From Filosporella fistucella (taxonomy: Eukaryota; Ascomycota; Leotiomycetes; Helotiales), in contig JAQJZZ010000010.1 of the NCBI GenBank assembly GCA_030077755.1, forward strand, positions 3,906,001 to 3,970,000: a DNA stretch of 64,000 nt. Direction: 5' to 3'. The translations under genes were made by a program, and so were the position numbers. The stretch's first letter is position 1. The number at the start of each line of letters is the position of its first letter. Positions 23,663 through 36,560 of the stretch are shown here, piece after piece. Under the pieces are notes generated by a model that was not told where the DNA came from, made no database searches, and was given only the letters and a program-made list of their open reading frames with translations.

Positions 23663-23752
23663 GCCCGGGTAGCTCAATCGGTAGAGCGTGTGGCTCTTAG
23701 TTGCAAACAACAGTATACCTCAAGGTCGTGGGTTCGAGCCCCACCTCGGGCT
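23663..23752 (+). tRNA. tRNA-Lys(CUU) with 17-nt intron
   Basis: The gene folds as a cloverleaf: acceptor stem GCCCGGG/CTCGGGC (one G-U), D arm with AGCTCAATCGGTAGAGC, anticodon CTT at 23696-23698, variable loop AGGTC, and T arm GTGGG-TTCGAGC-CCCAC. Discriminator base T at 23752. A 17-nt intron (23700-23716) sits one base 3' of the anticodon, the usual place. The spliced tRNA is 73 nt without CCA. In my fold the anticodon stem (TGTGG/CCTCA) has one T-T mismatch. The internal A and B boxes match RNA polymerase III consensus. Confidence 0.9.
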
Positions 23753-25498
23753 CAATTCCCGTGTTAGAAACACTTCTTTTTTTGGAATTTTTTTTGGGCA
23801 TCTCGACCGGCATATTGGAGCCGCAGTCGGAGCTTATGATTATAGCTAGCTGAGAAATGTATGTGCACGACCCGCTCATTCCTGTAAATATGGTCTTCAT
23901 TTTCAATAGTGCTTACCTGTCTAATAATGCCTGTGTTGAAACAGCCACTCGAATATATAAGAAGCACGCTATAATATGTGTGGTTCGAATAATTTAATTA
24001 CGAGAGATCAGCTCATCGAGGGTTCAAAGTCCATTTCACTTTTGCTTTAATGATAGATGAACAGTACGATACACTGTGGATGAACAGAAAAGGATTCGAT
24101 CATTCTCAGTTCCTGCTTATGCCCTCGTTCAAGGAAACATCGAGAAAGCACGGAGAAATCGCTAAAAGTTCGCCCTTCTTGGCTGTTAAACGCTTTTGCT
24201 AAGAAAGGTCTGGGTGAAATGTTAGGCTCGGTCACTTGTTTTCTTTGCGCTTTATTTGGGCTAATTAGGTCAGAGACTCCCGATGAGAGAGTGTTATCAA
24301 GTCAAACTTGTTGATACCTTGTTGCATAGATAAGTAGGACGTGGAACAGACGGAGTGGTGGAGTTTGGTAAGTGTTGCTATTACGCACATATCAAAAGTG
24401 GGGGACATTCCACAAGAGAAGTTGCGGATGATGTTTTTGTCTTGTACGTTTGCTGCAACAATTGACAATTCTAGAATATAACATGGATAGAGAAGTACGA
24501 GGGTTGTGATGTTCGTGCAATTTTCTCTACTATAATCTTTATCTCATGGAATTAGCTGGTTCGCCAAGTGACCTTAGCCGAGCAAGTAACAAGCAGCATA
24601 GAAAGCAAGAAGACTGTTTTTCACAACTCGAAATAGAAAACTAGAGACTCGTAAATGCAACCTTTACTTCCTGAATAGGCGTTTGCGCCAATCATCCATT
24701 GACCGATGTCTTACTCTCATTGTAATTGTTACGCAACACCGTATTGTTCCTACTTTTCAGATCGGCCAACGCAGGAGGAATCCGATCCAATTCCCAATCT
24801 CTGGAACTATTGGATACCTGCATCTACCTGACCAAGTATGTTTGCCTCCAGCATACTGAGAACTGCATCTGGTTAAGGACAAGACACAGACCGGATCCAT
24901 TCCGTCTGGACGCTTACGCCACCTGATACACAAAAATGATATAAGCTATCTTTCGCATGACATTGACCAATCAGTCGGGTCATTTCACCATTGAAATCAT
25001 GGATTCCCCAGACCGTAAGTTGGTCAAGCTCACGATCGGAAAGGGGAAGACTTATAGTGGCAGGTGCTCGAAGATGGGATGGCACGTGATCGACACGTCT
25101 CGACCTGAGGGCCGTCTAAAAGCTGGCTGGTTACGCTTATCAGCGGCTCTCCGATAAGAGTCGAGCAACATCTTCCTTTCCGGCTCCCTGGATTGTGGAT
25201 TCCTTGACTACAAAGAATACAAAGAATCGACTCTACTGGTTGCCGGTTTCGCTTTATGTTTCGTACTGTCTGTTACTGTATCAGGTGCATTCACTTAGTC
25301 TCCTTGACCGCTTTTGCAATTCACACTTACTCTCGTCCCTCAACAGATGCTTGACTAATTGACACCTGGCACGCCCTTCGAAGTGACTCCCTCTAGCTAC
25401 AAGGTTGGTCTCCACAGCACCGTCATAAGTACAATTGTCTCTTTCACTTCCCTTTGCTTTAATACAGTATATCATACATATCAATCTCAATCCTTACA
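23753..25498. other. Gene-free interval, promoter of aminotransferase
   Basis: 1.7 kb without a recognisable gene. A T-rich run (23777-23796) just after the tRNA is a plausible Pol III terminator. A CCAAT motif (GACCAATCAG, near 24962) lies about 540 bp before the aminotransferase ATG. The short frame at 24957-25157 has no family match. Confidence 0.45.
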
Positions 25499-27250
25499 AT
25501 GGCGCCACCTTCTGCAATTGACATTGAAGGTGTGGCAGACACCGAGGCCTATGCAATTCCAGATCCTCTAACAGTTATTGGCATCAGTGCCAGAAGATCA
25601 AAGTCTGGAAAGCTGGTCGCCGGGACTGCCGCTGCTACAAGCAGTGACTTCTTCAAAGGACCAGTATGGGTAATCCAGTCCCTTATTCCAATTGCAATTG
25701 CTAATACCGAAGCTTAGGTCACTGGGAAACCAAAAGCGAAACGATGGGACCGTAAGTCGATCTTGCACCCCCACTTCTGTACAAAGTCTAACATTCGAAG
25801 ACCACCTCAGTATCGAGAGTAAATCGAGAAAGCCTTCGACCTTGAAAGGGGCAGCTCAGTACCTTAAAACTCCAGGATTGATCTCTCTTGGGGGCGGTCT
25901 TCCACTTGCTGAAAACTTCCCAATTCAAGAAATATCCGTCAAGGTCCCAACACCACCCCACTTCTCAGAGCGAGAGACGAAAGAGAATGGTACTGTTATC
26001 ACTGCTGGAAAATATGACGCTTCTGAGGGAACAAGTGTATACGACCTTTCAATTGCGTTGAATTATGGCATGGGTATGGGTTCGGCACAGATGATTCGAT
26101 TTGTTACGGAGCATACGGAAATCGTTTGCAACCCACCATACGCAGATTGGCAATGTGCCCTTACCGTTGGAAGTACTTCTGCACTAGATCTTGCTATTCG
26201 TATGTTGTGCGAGAGAGGGGATGTCATTTTGGCTGAGGGTTATACTTTTGCTTCAGCAGTCGAGACAGCTTCTGCAATCGGAGTCAAGTTTGTTGGTGTG
26301 AAGATGGATGCCGAGGGACTTGTACCTGAAGACATGGATGAACTACTCAGCAATTGGGATGTCAAAGCAAGAGGTGCACGAAAACCACACGTTTTGTATA
26401 CCGTTCCTTCCGGCCAAAATCCTACTGGTGCTACGCAAGGCGTAGCTCGGCGAAAGGCTATCTATAAAGTTTGCCAGAAACACGATGTCTACATTTTCGA
26501 AGACGAGCCATACTATTTTCTTCAAATGCAACCCTATACCGGTGCCAATGCCCCCGATGTTCCACCACCAGAGAGCAATGAGGCTTTCCTCAAGGCTCTC
26601 GTACCTACCTTCTTGAGCATGGATATCGATGGTCGTGTCATGCGCATGGACAGTTTCTCCAAGGTCATTGCGCCTGGCACTCGTGTTGGATGGATCACAG
26701 CATCTGAGCAAATCATCGAGAGATTCGTTCGTGCAAACGAATGCTCTGTCCAGAACCCAAGCGGTATTTCTCAAGTGGTTCTATTCAAGCTTCTGGACGA
26801 GCACTGGGGCCACAAGGGTTACTTGCAATGGTTGATTAACCTTCGTATGGAGTACACCAAGCGACGAGACATCATCTTGGCTGCATGTGAAAAATACTTG
26901 CCAACTGAAGTTGTCAGCTGGAACCCGCCTGCTGCAGGCATGTTTGTAAGTTTCTTGTCACACACCTAGAACCGCAGCTAACAACTTTCCAGCTCTGGCT
27001 CAAAGTTGATTGGCACAAACACCCCGCCGCCAAAACCAAGACCCTCCTCGAAATCGAAGATGAGATCTTCCTCGCTGCTGTCGAACAAGGCGTTCTCATG
27101 AGCAAAGGCAGTTGGTTCATCGCCGCTCGCGACGATTTTGTTCCTACAGAAATGTTTTTCCGCGCCACTTTCGCTGCTGCGGCAGAGGCCAAGATGACGG
27201 AGGCTATCGAGCGTTTTGGCATTGCTATTAGAGAGGCCTTTGGACTTTAG
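25499..27250 (+). CDS. Aromatic/2-aminoadipate-type aminotransferase (Aro8-like, class I PLP)
   Basis: Four exons are inferred: 25499-25663, 25718-25751, 25801-26945 and 26993-27250, giving 533 aa. It belongs to the PLP fold-type I family that includes yeast Aro8 and kynurenine/aminoadipate transaminases. These transfer amino groups between aromatic amino acids or 2-aminoadipate and 2-oxo acids. Visible signatures are GLISLGGGLPLAENFP, the cofactor region TVGSTSALDLAIRM, PSGQNPTGATQG, the Asp of FEDEPYYFLQM, and the PLP lysine, Lys354, in DSFSKVIAPGTRVGW. The acceptor at 25800 restores RWDHHLSIESKSRKPS; a nearby AG would shift the frame. The N-terminal 60 residues are typical of the fungal clade. 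Substrate preference cannot be read from sequence. Likely cytosolic. Confidence 0.93.
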
Positions 27251-29238
27251 CAGACAGTCTTGGAGTACTTTTGACATAAATATCGGGTGGTGCTTTGATG
27301 GCGTTGGTCTAGGATGGTTAGATGGCGTAGTGAGGCTAGATTGCAAGCAAAATGAGATTCAATGACTTATGATAGGTGACCTGGACACAGCCTAATTCTT
27401 TTGGTTAACGGAACAGCATCGTTTATGTTCCTAAAGTATCAATTCGGTAGTCAAGCTTGTACTTGGATAGACTACATTGAATTGGCGGTGCTCAAATTGA
27501 TTGAGAATTGCCTCATTAATTGAAAAAACCACAAATAAGTTTAAGAATAACTCTTTTTCCACGTTCCAACGTGAATTAGACACTCGAACCTCCCTGGAAT
27601 CCTAATCCTCGCCTGGATGATTTCTACTACTGTGAAAAAACTGTATTTGGAGGCTGCTTTCGTTTGTCCTTTAACTCTTTTAGTGCGTATTCATCGAGTT
27701 ATCGTGTGAAGTTGTGAGTTTAGATCTAGACTCACTAGCCTGAGTATTCACCGCTGTGTCATGTAATGATAAATTGAATCGGCATTCGAGGAACTTGTAT
27801 AACCAAGTGTCGTAACAAGATAACACCTATCTTCTGAACCGTATCCTGTATGCTAAAGCGTGGGGCCTTTTTTGGACTATTGAGAGGAACTATGCTCTGA
27901 GGCAAGTGTTCTCAAGGGTGAATGTGTGTCACAGCTCAATTATCTAACTTGGAGTCTGATTTCTATTCCAGAGGAAAGCAATTCATTTCTCCACTCGGTC
28001 CTCCTTCACCCTATAGCAGTATGTCCATCGGATCTGGACACGGGCTAAAGGAAGAAGTAAGGGTGTCGGACTGAAGAATATATACCTAAAACGATCATTA
28101 ACCCACCGACTTATTCCTGAAGTTGTGTGTAGAAGAGGACTCAGGACCATCAAATTATCTACCAAACATACAACCGAGCCTTGTGAAGCTTGCATACTTC
28201 TCGAAGCTTTACATATCACTGTCTTCGAATCATCTTGAAATCAATGCAACTTGTCTTCAAAGATTCACCCTTGTCAAGAGTTCACAGGTCCCTTACGCCG
28301 TGTAGCCCCACTTCCTCGACCACCTCCTACACCCTGCTGGTTACAAGGATTTCGTAAGTCTGTGAATACTACTGAATGAATATAAGGCATATATATACAT
28401 TTTCAATTCTGTTTCCTCAAAACATTAAGTGGGACTGTGATTTATGCTGGTTCTGAGTTTGATTTTGGTGATAAATTTTGAATATGAATTGTTACGTTAA
28501 AGTTACCTTGTTATATTTCCCGGGAACAAAGATGACAATAACAAATCGATCGTTGCAAGGCTAGACTTTAATGTCTCTTTGAATATCACATTCATTCTCT
28601 TGAGACCATATGCCACTCTAAAGGATAGGAGCTCTATAGGAAGGTTCACTCCCTCTCTCTTTGCCGGTCATGATATCATTTTCAAACTCACTTGGCAGTG
28701 AATATATACCGTGAATAGGAAAGTGCAGTCGCCAAGAATAGCTGCCATGTTGATAGAATAAAGTCGGCGATCTCGCATCAATAGGAAGAGAAGTAGTCGT
28801 GTCAAGTCATATTTCATGACTGGTCGAAATCGCAAATCTTAATTGGGCTCGCATAACCCAGGTGGTTGTTTAGGCAGGAACCACCGCCTCCTCCCCAAAC
28901 TTAGCCATCACTAGGTCGGAGGTACCTTACGTAAAAATCGGCGCGTTTCTTTACTATTTTGTATTCATAGACGTTTAGTACAAAAGTGACCGTAGTCATC
29001 TCATTTGCCAAACCTAAGATCTATTTGCTGGAAAAGCATAATATCCCATTTCATCCCGGCCATTCAAATATGGCTCATCCAACGCCAACTTGGGAAGCTT
29101 TCCTCCCCTTAAGCCAGAGGTCCTTTCCCCAGATGAACGCCTTGCAAATCAATTATACCCATTGAAAGAAACCTATCGTAACCTCCCCGCGCCATGCTAT
29201 GCTCTCTCAATATGTACGTGCCCGAAGACTTTTGCTGC
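27251..29238. other. Gene-free interval between convergent genes, 2 kb
   Basis: Lies between the 3' ends of the aminotransferase (+) and MED14 (-). No long open frame or recognisable RNA is seen. Unusually long for a convergent spacer in this window, so an unrecognised non-coding gene is possible. Confidence 0.45.
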
Positions 29239-32200
29239 CTAATCTAAAATCACAATCTCTCGCTCGCCTTTCCTTCCATGACTCTGATTCTGACCCTGGC
29301 TCTGGCTTTGGTTTTGGCTCTGATTTGGGATAGGCTGCTGTCTCTGTTGCTGTGGCCTTGGAGGAAGCTGTTGTTGAACAGACACCGGAGCCTCAGACGT
29401 TGGTCCATCTTTGTTGTCAGCCATCACGAAAGTTCTCATTACTTCGTCGACCTTGAATAGAAGTTCTTCTATGCCACCGACTTCCGCGACGCCACTGACG
29501 CGCATCCCTCGCCAGCCTGAACCAGAAGTGGTCCAGATTGGCTTTAAAGCTTGATCAAGATCATCAGCTTCTTTGTTCCGTTTTGAATCGGTTCTTTGAA
29601 TAAGCCACCATGGGTCACCCTTCCGATGATTGATTTTGATTTCAAACACCACCCTCCGTCTCCTGGGAGGGACCTCCAGATCCGAGACTTGCCTGAGATC
29701 GTAACGGATGGTGTACAGATCCACTGCCCTAACAATAGCGAATACCTCGCCTCTCTCCCGCAAAGAATCAGATTCCCAGGCCTTTTCAATCGTATCAAAT
29801 CCGCATAAAAGAGGAAGGGTTAGCGGAAGCATTGTGGCAACACCATCCAGTCCTTGAGTCTTATTCAGTATGGTTGTTAGCAAATCCGCAATTCTTAGGT
29901 GTGGATTTCCACGCTCAAGCGTCAAGGATATCTCATTTCCCATCGCACTGAAATCTACTGTGGCTTTGTATGAAGGTTCGGAATTTGAGCCTCCACTGAG
30001 ATCTGGTACCCTCTTTCCGTATGTGAAGACAAGTTTGCCCAGTGAGACATTGTCGCATCTCAAAGACTTCTCATGAGATTGAAGAACTTTGACGAAGTCC
30101 ACCAAGCGTTCAACTCGCACAATACGTTCAATTAGACTTGGTATGACTGGTTCTCCAATCTTACTGCGTAGTCGAAACGCAAAAGAGCCTGAGGTCGGGT
30201 TGAAGGCAATGTCAGGGTCTACCATCTCATTGATATTGGAAAGCCCTTCGGGAACCGGTATGATCATACGAGCCTCGGAAACCATAACCGCGCTCTCCAT
30301 TGCGAATTTAATGGGCGACTGGCTGCCCACAGTTTGTGTAGACTGCGTGAGATCCTGTTCTGAAGCTTCTTGTTGTTGGATCGGCGACGCAAGTTCGGTT
30401 CCTTGGAAAGTGAGCTTGATCAAATCTTTCGCCCAAGGTTGACCTGTGCGAATGGATTTATTTCCTGAAGGAATGACTTCGGATAAGCGAATGAATATGG
30501 AGGGCATGACGAGGGCTTTGGTGCGGCTTCCCTTGTGAAGCATATGCTGCGCTCGATGAGAATGAAGTGCTTTGAGGTTGGTATAGTGGGAGATAAGACC
30601 CGCAGTATAGAGGTTCAAAGCGGTCAAGAAATGGTAGTCAGTGGTAGGCGATACTGCCGATATTCGTAACTTGATAGCAGCTATGACTGAAAGACCGCCG
30701 ATGTTTGCTGTTGCAGAAGTGGTAGCTGTCGTTGAGGGAGTTGAACTATGATAGTCAGCACTGTAGGGTGATGCAGTCAATATCAGAAAGTGCTTACGTT
30801 TTGATCAACCACCAACTCTCTCCGCTCATGTTTTGGCAAACCGCTAGCCTCCAATCACCAACCCAGCCAGACCTTTGAAACCACAGAATTTGTTCGATAC
30901 CTTTCGGGAGATATTTCATCAACACATCTGCTTTAATTCCAGGATTCGGAGTCCGGGTCCAGCCGACAGTTAAACCATGGCTCACAATGTCTTCAGAGAC
31001 CAGGCTATAGCGGAGACGCTCGATATGGACGTGCCCCTCAGCGGCTGGGTTTTTGGTACGGTGGTTGAGAATCGTCTCGGACTCAATGTATTGTTTGCTT
31101 GTTGGCGAAAAGCGGAACAATCCAGTGATGGGATCAATCTTGATCGATAGTCTATGCTGACTCGTCAATTGTACATTCAGTTCCGACTCTGCTGGTTGCG
31201 TCTCAGAAAGTGACAGCTTCATTGCTAACTCGCGATTGGCAAATAGAGGCCTCTCCAGCAGTTTTTCGTACATGGACGTCAATATGTAGCCGATGTGCCT
31301 CGCTATCACGATCTTGAGAAGTGATTCGGTCGAGATGTTGACGGTATCAAAAGTGAGATTGACATCCTTCATTTCCTTCTGATCACGGAACCAGCGAATG
31401 AAGAGCTGACTGGTAGCTTTGGGATCAGGTCGACCATCGGCGCGCTTTCCACTATGCACACCAAGAATAATCCAACTTTTAGGGCCTCTGTTACCGTACC
31501 TGTCAACCCAGTATTGAACTGACATTGCTCGATTTAGAGGTTCCGATCTCAACGTTTCAATCCATTTTGCTCGGCCAAGCTCAACTGCTTGTCGTCTGAA
31601 CTCGCCAATTTTGTTTGTCAAAACGAGCTCATGGATATATTTATAACACCCAGAAAGCCCCTCTTTCCCCAGGATTTCATTGATATTGGCTTCAATGACG
31701 AATCGGTTCCTGGGAGATATGACTGACGCGGATGGGTGGTAAAGAAACCTCAAATCGATGAACCAAAATTGTGATCCCGGTTCTTCGTCAGCAATGGTAA
31801 GGTCCACCTCAAATTCTCCGGCTACTTTGAAAGTCACTCGTCCGTCTCTGATGCTGTAATCCTTGAAATGTAGTGGAATGCTGTCATAATCATCAAGGTT
31901 GAGCCGGATAGAAAGAAGAGTATTGATCTTTTCCAACGAAGCCAAAAGCTCTTTGGCTGTCAAAGGTGGCGGTTGTATATAACCAAGCTGAAATTGTCAG
32001 TCAATATCACTACATGATCATTCACACTTACATCGGGCATCCACGAGGCTTTTCCTGTCGTTAAAACCTCCAATGCTGTCTTCAAGTCCGGATTTCTAAG
32101 TTGAGCGTCTCGGAATCTTTTCTTGTTCTCGGCCATAAAATCGATAAGCTGAATGTAGAGGTCTTTTTGACACTTCAGATGCCAATTTAAATCAATGACC

Positions 32201-32787
32201 CTGCTCAGATCATCAGCCCTCCTGCTCCAGCCCGTTATCACCAGCGCTTTCGTCCATGACTCGTGTGCTGAAGTTGCAAAATCTAATAAACGAATTTTCT
32301 TGTTCAAATTCTCCCTAGAGTTATCCTCGTCATGGGACATATGTGGTGTATTGCCATTGACAACTGCTACGGACGAAGGGAGGGGTATTTGGGCCAGATC
32401 GTTGATTGTCGCGACCATATCTGCGTGGGTTTTGTCTGCCAATCGTGAAAGTAAATGGGAAAGCGGTATCGTGAAGTCTGCCGTGACATGCGCTATCTCA
32501 GGTGGCAGTTGGTCAATTCGAGGTTGCAAGTCGGGCGGCGCCGTAACGGCGCCATTTTGGTGTGCTTCAGTGGAGTTGGAACTGAAGCCATTCACATTAT
32601 GGCCATTCGGAATAGTTGGACTAGTAGGCGTCATATTCTGCTGTGGTTCTGGCGCTCGCCCTTTTCCTTTCTCCTGCGATCTATCTTGTGTATGGTTTGC
32701 TCCATGAATGCCATTTTGCCGTTGATCTCTGTCGTGATTTGTATGCGACCCATTCCTGCTCCCGTGGTCCATGATGACGCCGGGCAT
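29239..32787 (-). CDS. Mediator of RNA polymerase II transcription subunit 14
   Basis: Three exons are inferred: 32787-32032, 31987-30798 and 30745-29239, giving 1150 aa. MED14 (Rgr1) is the backbone subunit linking head, middle and tail of the Mediator coactivator in the nucleus. A low-complexity N-terminus (about 1-90) precedes the conserved MED14 domain opening RIDQLPPEIAHVTADFTIPL, with RRADDLSRVIDLNWHLKCQ and, across the first intron, WMPDLGYIQPPPLTAKELL. The long central part contains WIETLRSEPLNRAMSVQYWV and ESWWLIKT. The C-terminal 60 residues are Gln/Asn/Ser-rich. Introns of 44 and 52 bp both keep phase. Two ATGs six codons apart are possible starts. Fungal MED14 is typically about 1000-1150 aa, so this is full length. 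Confidence 0.93.
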
Positions 32788-34410
32788 ACTCCCTGGTCTC
32801 GAATCCCCTTCCGTCCTCTCAACCCCCCGTAAAACTCCCCCAGCAACACCCTCTTTGGTTCGCTCTGTCGACTCTATCTTGCCTGCGTTCGAGATGGAAG
32901 GGTTGGTTCACGAAGGGCTCAAGGAGCAGAGGCGCTCGACGAGTACAGGCGCATGCGCTATCGTGTTCGATTCAAGGGCATCGGCGCGATCAAAATTATT
33001 GGGATGACCAGTCCACCTCTACGCCGTTGGGAGCTCTCCTGGATGGTTTGGCTTGTACGGCTCTTAGTTTCGTAGTTGAGAATGCAAAGCGCGACCTTGC
33101 ATGAAAGAATGGCTGGGATGGATTTGGTCGCCTATGGATGTCGAAGAGGAAAACCGGTGTTGAGAAGCAGAAATCTTCGGATTCAGGAGGTGGCAAGCTG
33201 TACGATGCGAGTCTAGGTGGTTGTGGTACAATTTCTGGAGATATATGCGGCATGTGTTGTTGTTCATCAATCAAACTACAAAGCTGTCGGCGATGGGCTT
33301 CCTAGCGGATGGTCCTGGGGCGGGTAGGGTGACGGGTGCGAGCGCATGTCACGTGGCTGAGTCAGCACGGTTGGAGCAATATCTGAGCAAAAGGCTGGCT
33401 ATTCCTATCAACACGCTTTTGGATGATTGAAGTGATTGATATTTGTTCATCAATCTCCTCTTGTTCTTTTGAAGCTGACTCTCAAGTTATAGCTAAGCAA
33501 TGACCGCTGTATAAGTGCTTCATTCCTCTATCGACCGCATCGTGAAGATCTGCCATGATTCCCAAGGACGAGACTTGGAAGGATTGATTCGCAATGCCAA
33601 GCAACCATGGTCAAGAAGTTAGAACAAAGAAGTGGAAGACTTTTGACGTGATTATCTTGTATGATGTAAGCAAGTGTTGATGACCCCTACCATTATTTCA
33701 TCTGGTGGTATGAAAGCAAACTATGGCTGCTCTTAAAGATGACGATATACCAGGCTGATGAATTCATTCATACTATAACCAACAATGCAAGCTTGCCTCC
33801 CTTCAAGAACAGTCACCAGTCGTGACTGCATCGAGATCTGATAAGGCTGGGGATGTGACCTTCCCGAGTCAGCTTCTTCCCTCCAACTTAAACCAGGCAT
33901 ATCGAGCCGATCTCATCGCGCTTCGATGCCAAGGGTGTGGTAAGGAAGAAGTAAAACTGTGAGCAGCTCCAAAGCCCTCCAATGCAGAGAACCGTACAAC
34001 AAAGGTTTATATCTTCATGGACTCACACCGTATGCCATTGGCAAATAGAACCATTTCACTTGCAAATCCTTCTCAGAATCCTCTTTCTACGATGCAAAAA
34101 TCCTCCCTTGGCCTGTGTCTCAAAAAGTGGTCGTGACCCCTGGAGCTTGACCTTCAGGGTAAGCTCTATCTATCTAATTGAGCACATGAACTCTCCTTGC
34201 CCTGCTTGCTCCCCTACACCTTTCATCTCTCCTCACCTTCCTTGAACTTCCACAATTCTGACAATTCCTCATCGACTCGACATTGTTGCAGGATCCCAAA
34301 TGCTGGTCTCGGATGTCTCCAGCAAAATAATGGTCGACAAGCTTTGGCTCCAGTCGGGTAACACGATGCTATAGAGGACATGCTTACTGGCCAAAGCAAC
34401 CCCATCAACC
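32788..34410. other. Gene-free interval between divergent genes
   Basis: 1.6 kb between the MED14 (-) and ATG22-like (+) starts. The first 500 bp is relatively GC-rich and has open frames on both strands, none recognisable. A CACGTG E-box lies at 33350-33355. It should contain both promoters. Confidence 0.5.
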
Positions 34411-36560
34411 ATGGTCCCGCGAGAACCCCAGCCGCGACCGATTCCACCTCAACGCGCACTCTCCTCCAACAGCACAAAACATTCCTTTCGCTCGCACTCT
34501 TCGTCTTTCGAGGCAGATGACGAGCGATCGAGTTCTGCCGACAACGAGAGCATGGGAGAAGATGATGGCTTTCGAGATGGCCCCTCGCAGTACGCCGGCG
34601 AGGACACGCGATTAACGAGCCGCAAAGAACTGTCTGGATGGTACGCATATGGTTTTGCAGCTGAGGTATTCGTCATATGTGGAATGGGTACGTTACGAAT
34701 ATCTTTGGGCCCTGTTGTTTGGTCATGCTGGGATAATGCAATAATTGAGCTCGAGGCGGAGTTTGAGAGGTTCTTATGATGAACAACCTGTTGCCTTGAC
34801 TTGGGCCATGCCCGTATATGCAGCTTGATGTGATGTCGCTAACTCATCTTATAGGTTCATTCATTCCTATTACCCTCGAACAGTTAGCTAGAGAAAATGG
34901 AGTTTTGTTGTCGGATCCAACGATACCATGCGGCTCCAGCTCATCACATCCACCTCCCGGCCTTAGTCCAGGTATTTCGAAAGATGTAGGACAATGTGTT
35001 GTATACGTTTTGGGAATGCAAGTAAATACAGCTAGCTTTGCGATGTACACTTTCTCCCTGAGTGTGCTATTTCAGGCACTACTTGTGGTATCCATCAGTT
35101 GTGCTGCAGATCATGGGAATTACAGAAAACGACTGTTACTATTTTTTGCTTTCGCTGGCTCAATCGCAACGATGCTCTTCCTGCCCGTCACACCGAAGGT
35201 CTACCTTCTTGCCGCTCTACTGGCAATGCTCGCAAATACTTGCTTTGGCGCAAGTTTTGTACTCCTCAATTCATTCTTACCCCTTATGGTTCGACACCAC
35301 CCGAAGACACAATACCAGTCGCCAGATTTTACTCCTGACCTACCATCTACCATACTTGAAAATCAGCCGTCCGAAGCCTCATTGAATGGACCAGAAATCG
35401 ATCAATTAATGAGCTCCACAAGTGCGCTTCTTTCGCCATCTGCGGATTCTACTGAACCACTGCCGTTTACTAGAAGTTTGACATCTATTGAATTACAACT
35501 TTCCACCCAGATATCCTCCACCGGGATAGGTATCGGCTACAGTGCTGGCCTGTTTCTGCAATGTGTATCGATCGTCGTAATTTGGACGATGAAGAGCACC
35601 ACATTTTCGCTCCGACTTGTTCTATTTCTTATTGGCGCCTGGTGGTTCATCTTCACGATCCCAGCTGCCCTTTGGCTTCGCCCCCGGCCAGGTCCACCAT
35701 TACCGGTAGCTGACCCTGATAATCCAGAAGCTACACGAACATGGTTCGCATACATAGCCTATGCTTGGGTCTCATTATGGAGAACGATTAAGCTTGCTCG
35801 ACGGCTGAAAGATATCACTTTGTTTCTGGGAGCGTGGTTTTTATTATCCGACGCAATTGCGACTGTCTCAGGTACTGCAGTGCTTTACGCAAAGACTCAA
35901 CTGCATATGAAACCCGAAGCATTGGGACTTATCAATGTAATTGCCACCACTGCCGGTGTTCTAGGTGCATTTTCATGGGCCTTCATATCGCGCACCTTCG
36001 ACCTAAGACCGCATCAGACAATTCTCGCTTGTATCTGCATTTTCGAGATCATTCCCCTCTACGGGCTGCTTGGATATCTGCCGTTCGTTAAAAATTGGGG
36101 GGTCATTGGACTGCAACAACCATGGGAGATGTACCCTCTTGGATTTGTTTACGGTTTTGTGCTTGGTGGCTTGAGTAGTTACTGCCGTTCACTGTTTGGT
36201 GAACTGATTCCACCTGGATCAGAGGCTGCATTCTACGCATTGTATGCTATCACTGATAAAGGGTCCAGTGTTTTTGGACCAGCGATAGTAGGTGCCATAG
36301 TAGACCGAACGGGCGAGATCAGACCTGCATTTTGGTTCTTAGCCGCCCTGGTTGGGCTCCCTGCCCCATTAATTTACTTCGTAGATGTAGACAGAGGGAA
36401 GGAGGAGGGAGCAAGATTGGCAGAGGTTATAGAAGGATTTAAGAGTGGCACGACAACTGATGTTAGCGGAGAGCATAGCGAGAGGGAGGACCAAGCTTTG
36501 TTAGCCAGTCCGGAGGAGGATGAGGAAGAGGAGGAAGTGCGACATCGTCGCATGGATTGA
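34411..36560 (+). CDS. Atg22-like vacuolar amino-acid effluxer (MFS)
   Basis: Two exons are inferred: 34411-34687 and 34855-36560 (167-bp intron), giving 660 aa. Atg22 is a vacuole-membrane carrier that exports amino acids released by autophagic breakdown. The Ser-rich N-terminus is followed by the family's conserved opening, [20 protein letters not shown] and, after the intron, [20 protein letters not shown]. About 12 hydrophobic helices follow with [35 protein letters not shown], the long hydrophilic central loop, and [20 protein letters not shown] near the end. The C-terminus is strongly acidic (EEDEEEEEV). Codons split by the intron rejoin as Gly. Length and layout match the filamentous-fungal Atg22 family. 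Confidence 0.93.

Noticed and set aside
24000..24050. Possible second tRNA, from a GGTTCAAAGTCC B-box-like motif
   Set aside because: No acceptor stem, D arm or A box could be placed at the right distance.
24957..25157. Possible small gene starting MTLTNQSGHF with a GTAAGT donor at 25016
   Set aside because: No in-phase downstream exon or family could be found; lies in the aminotransferase promoter region.
32195..32707. 170-codon + strand frame antisense to MED14
   Set aside because: Lies wholly opposite the conserved MED14 exon 1; no domain or splice signals of its own.
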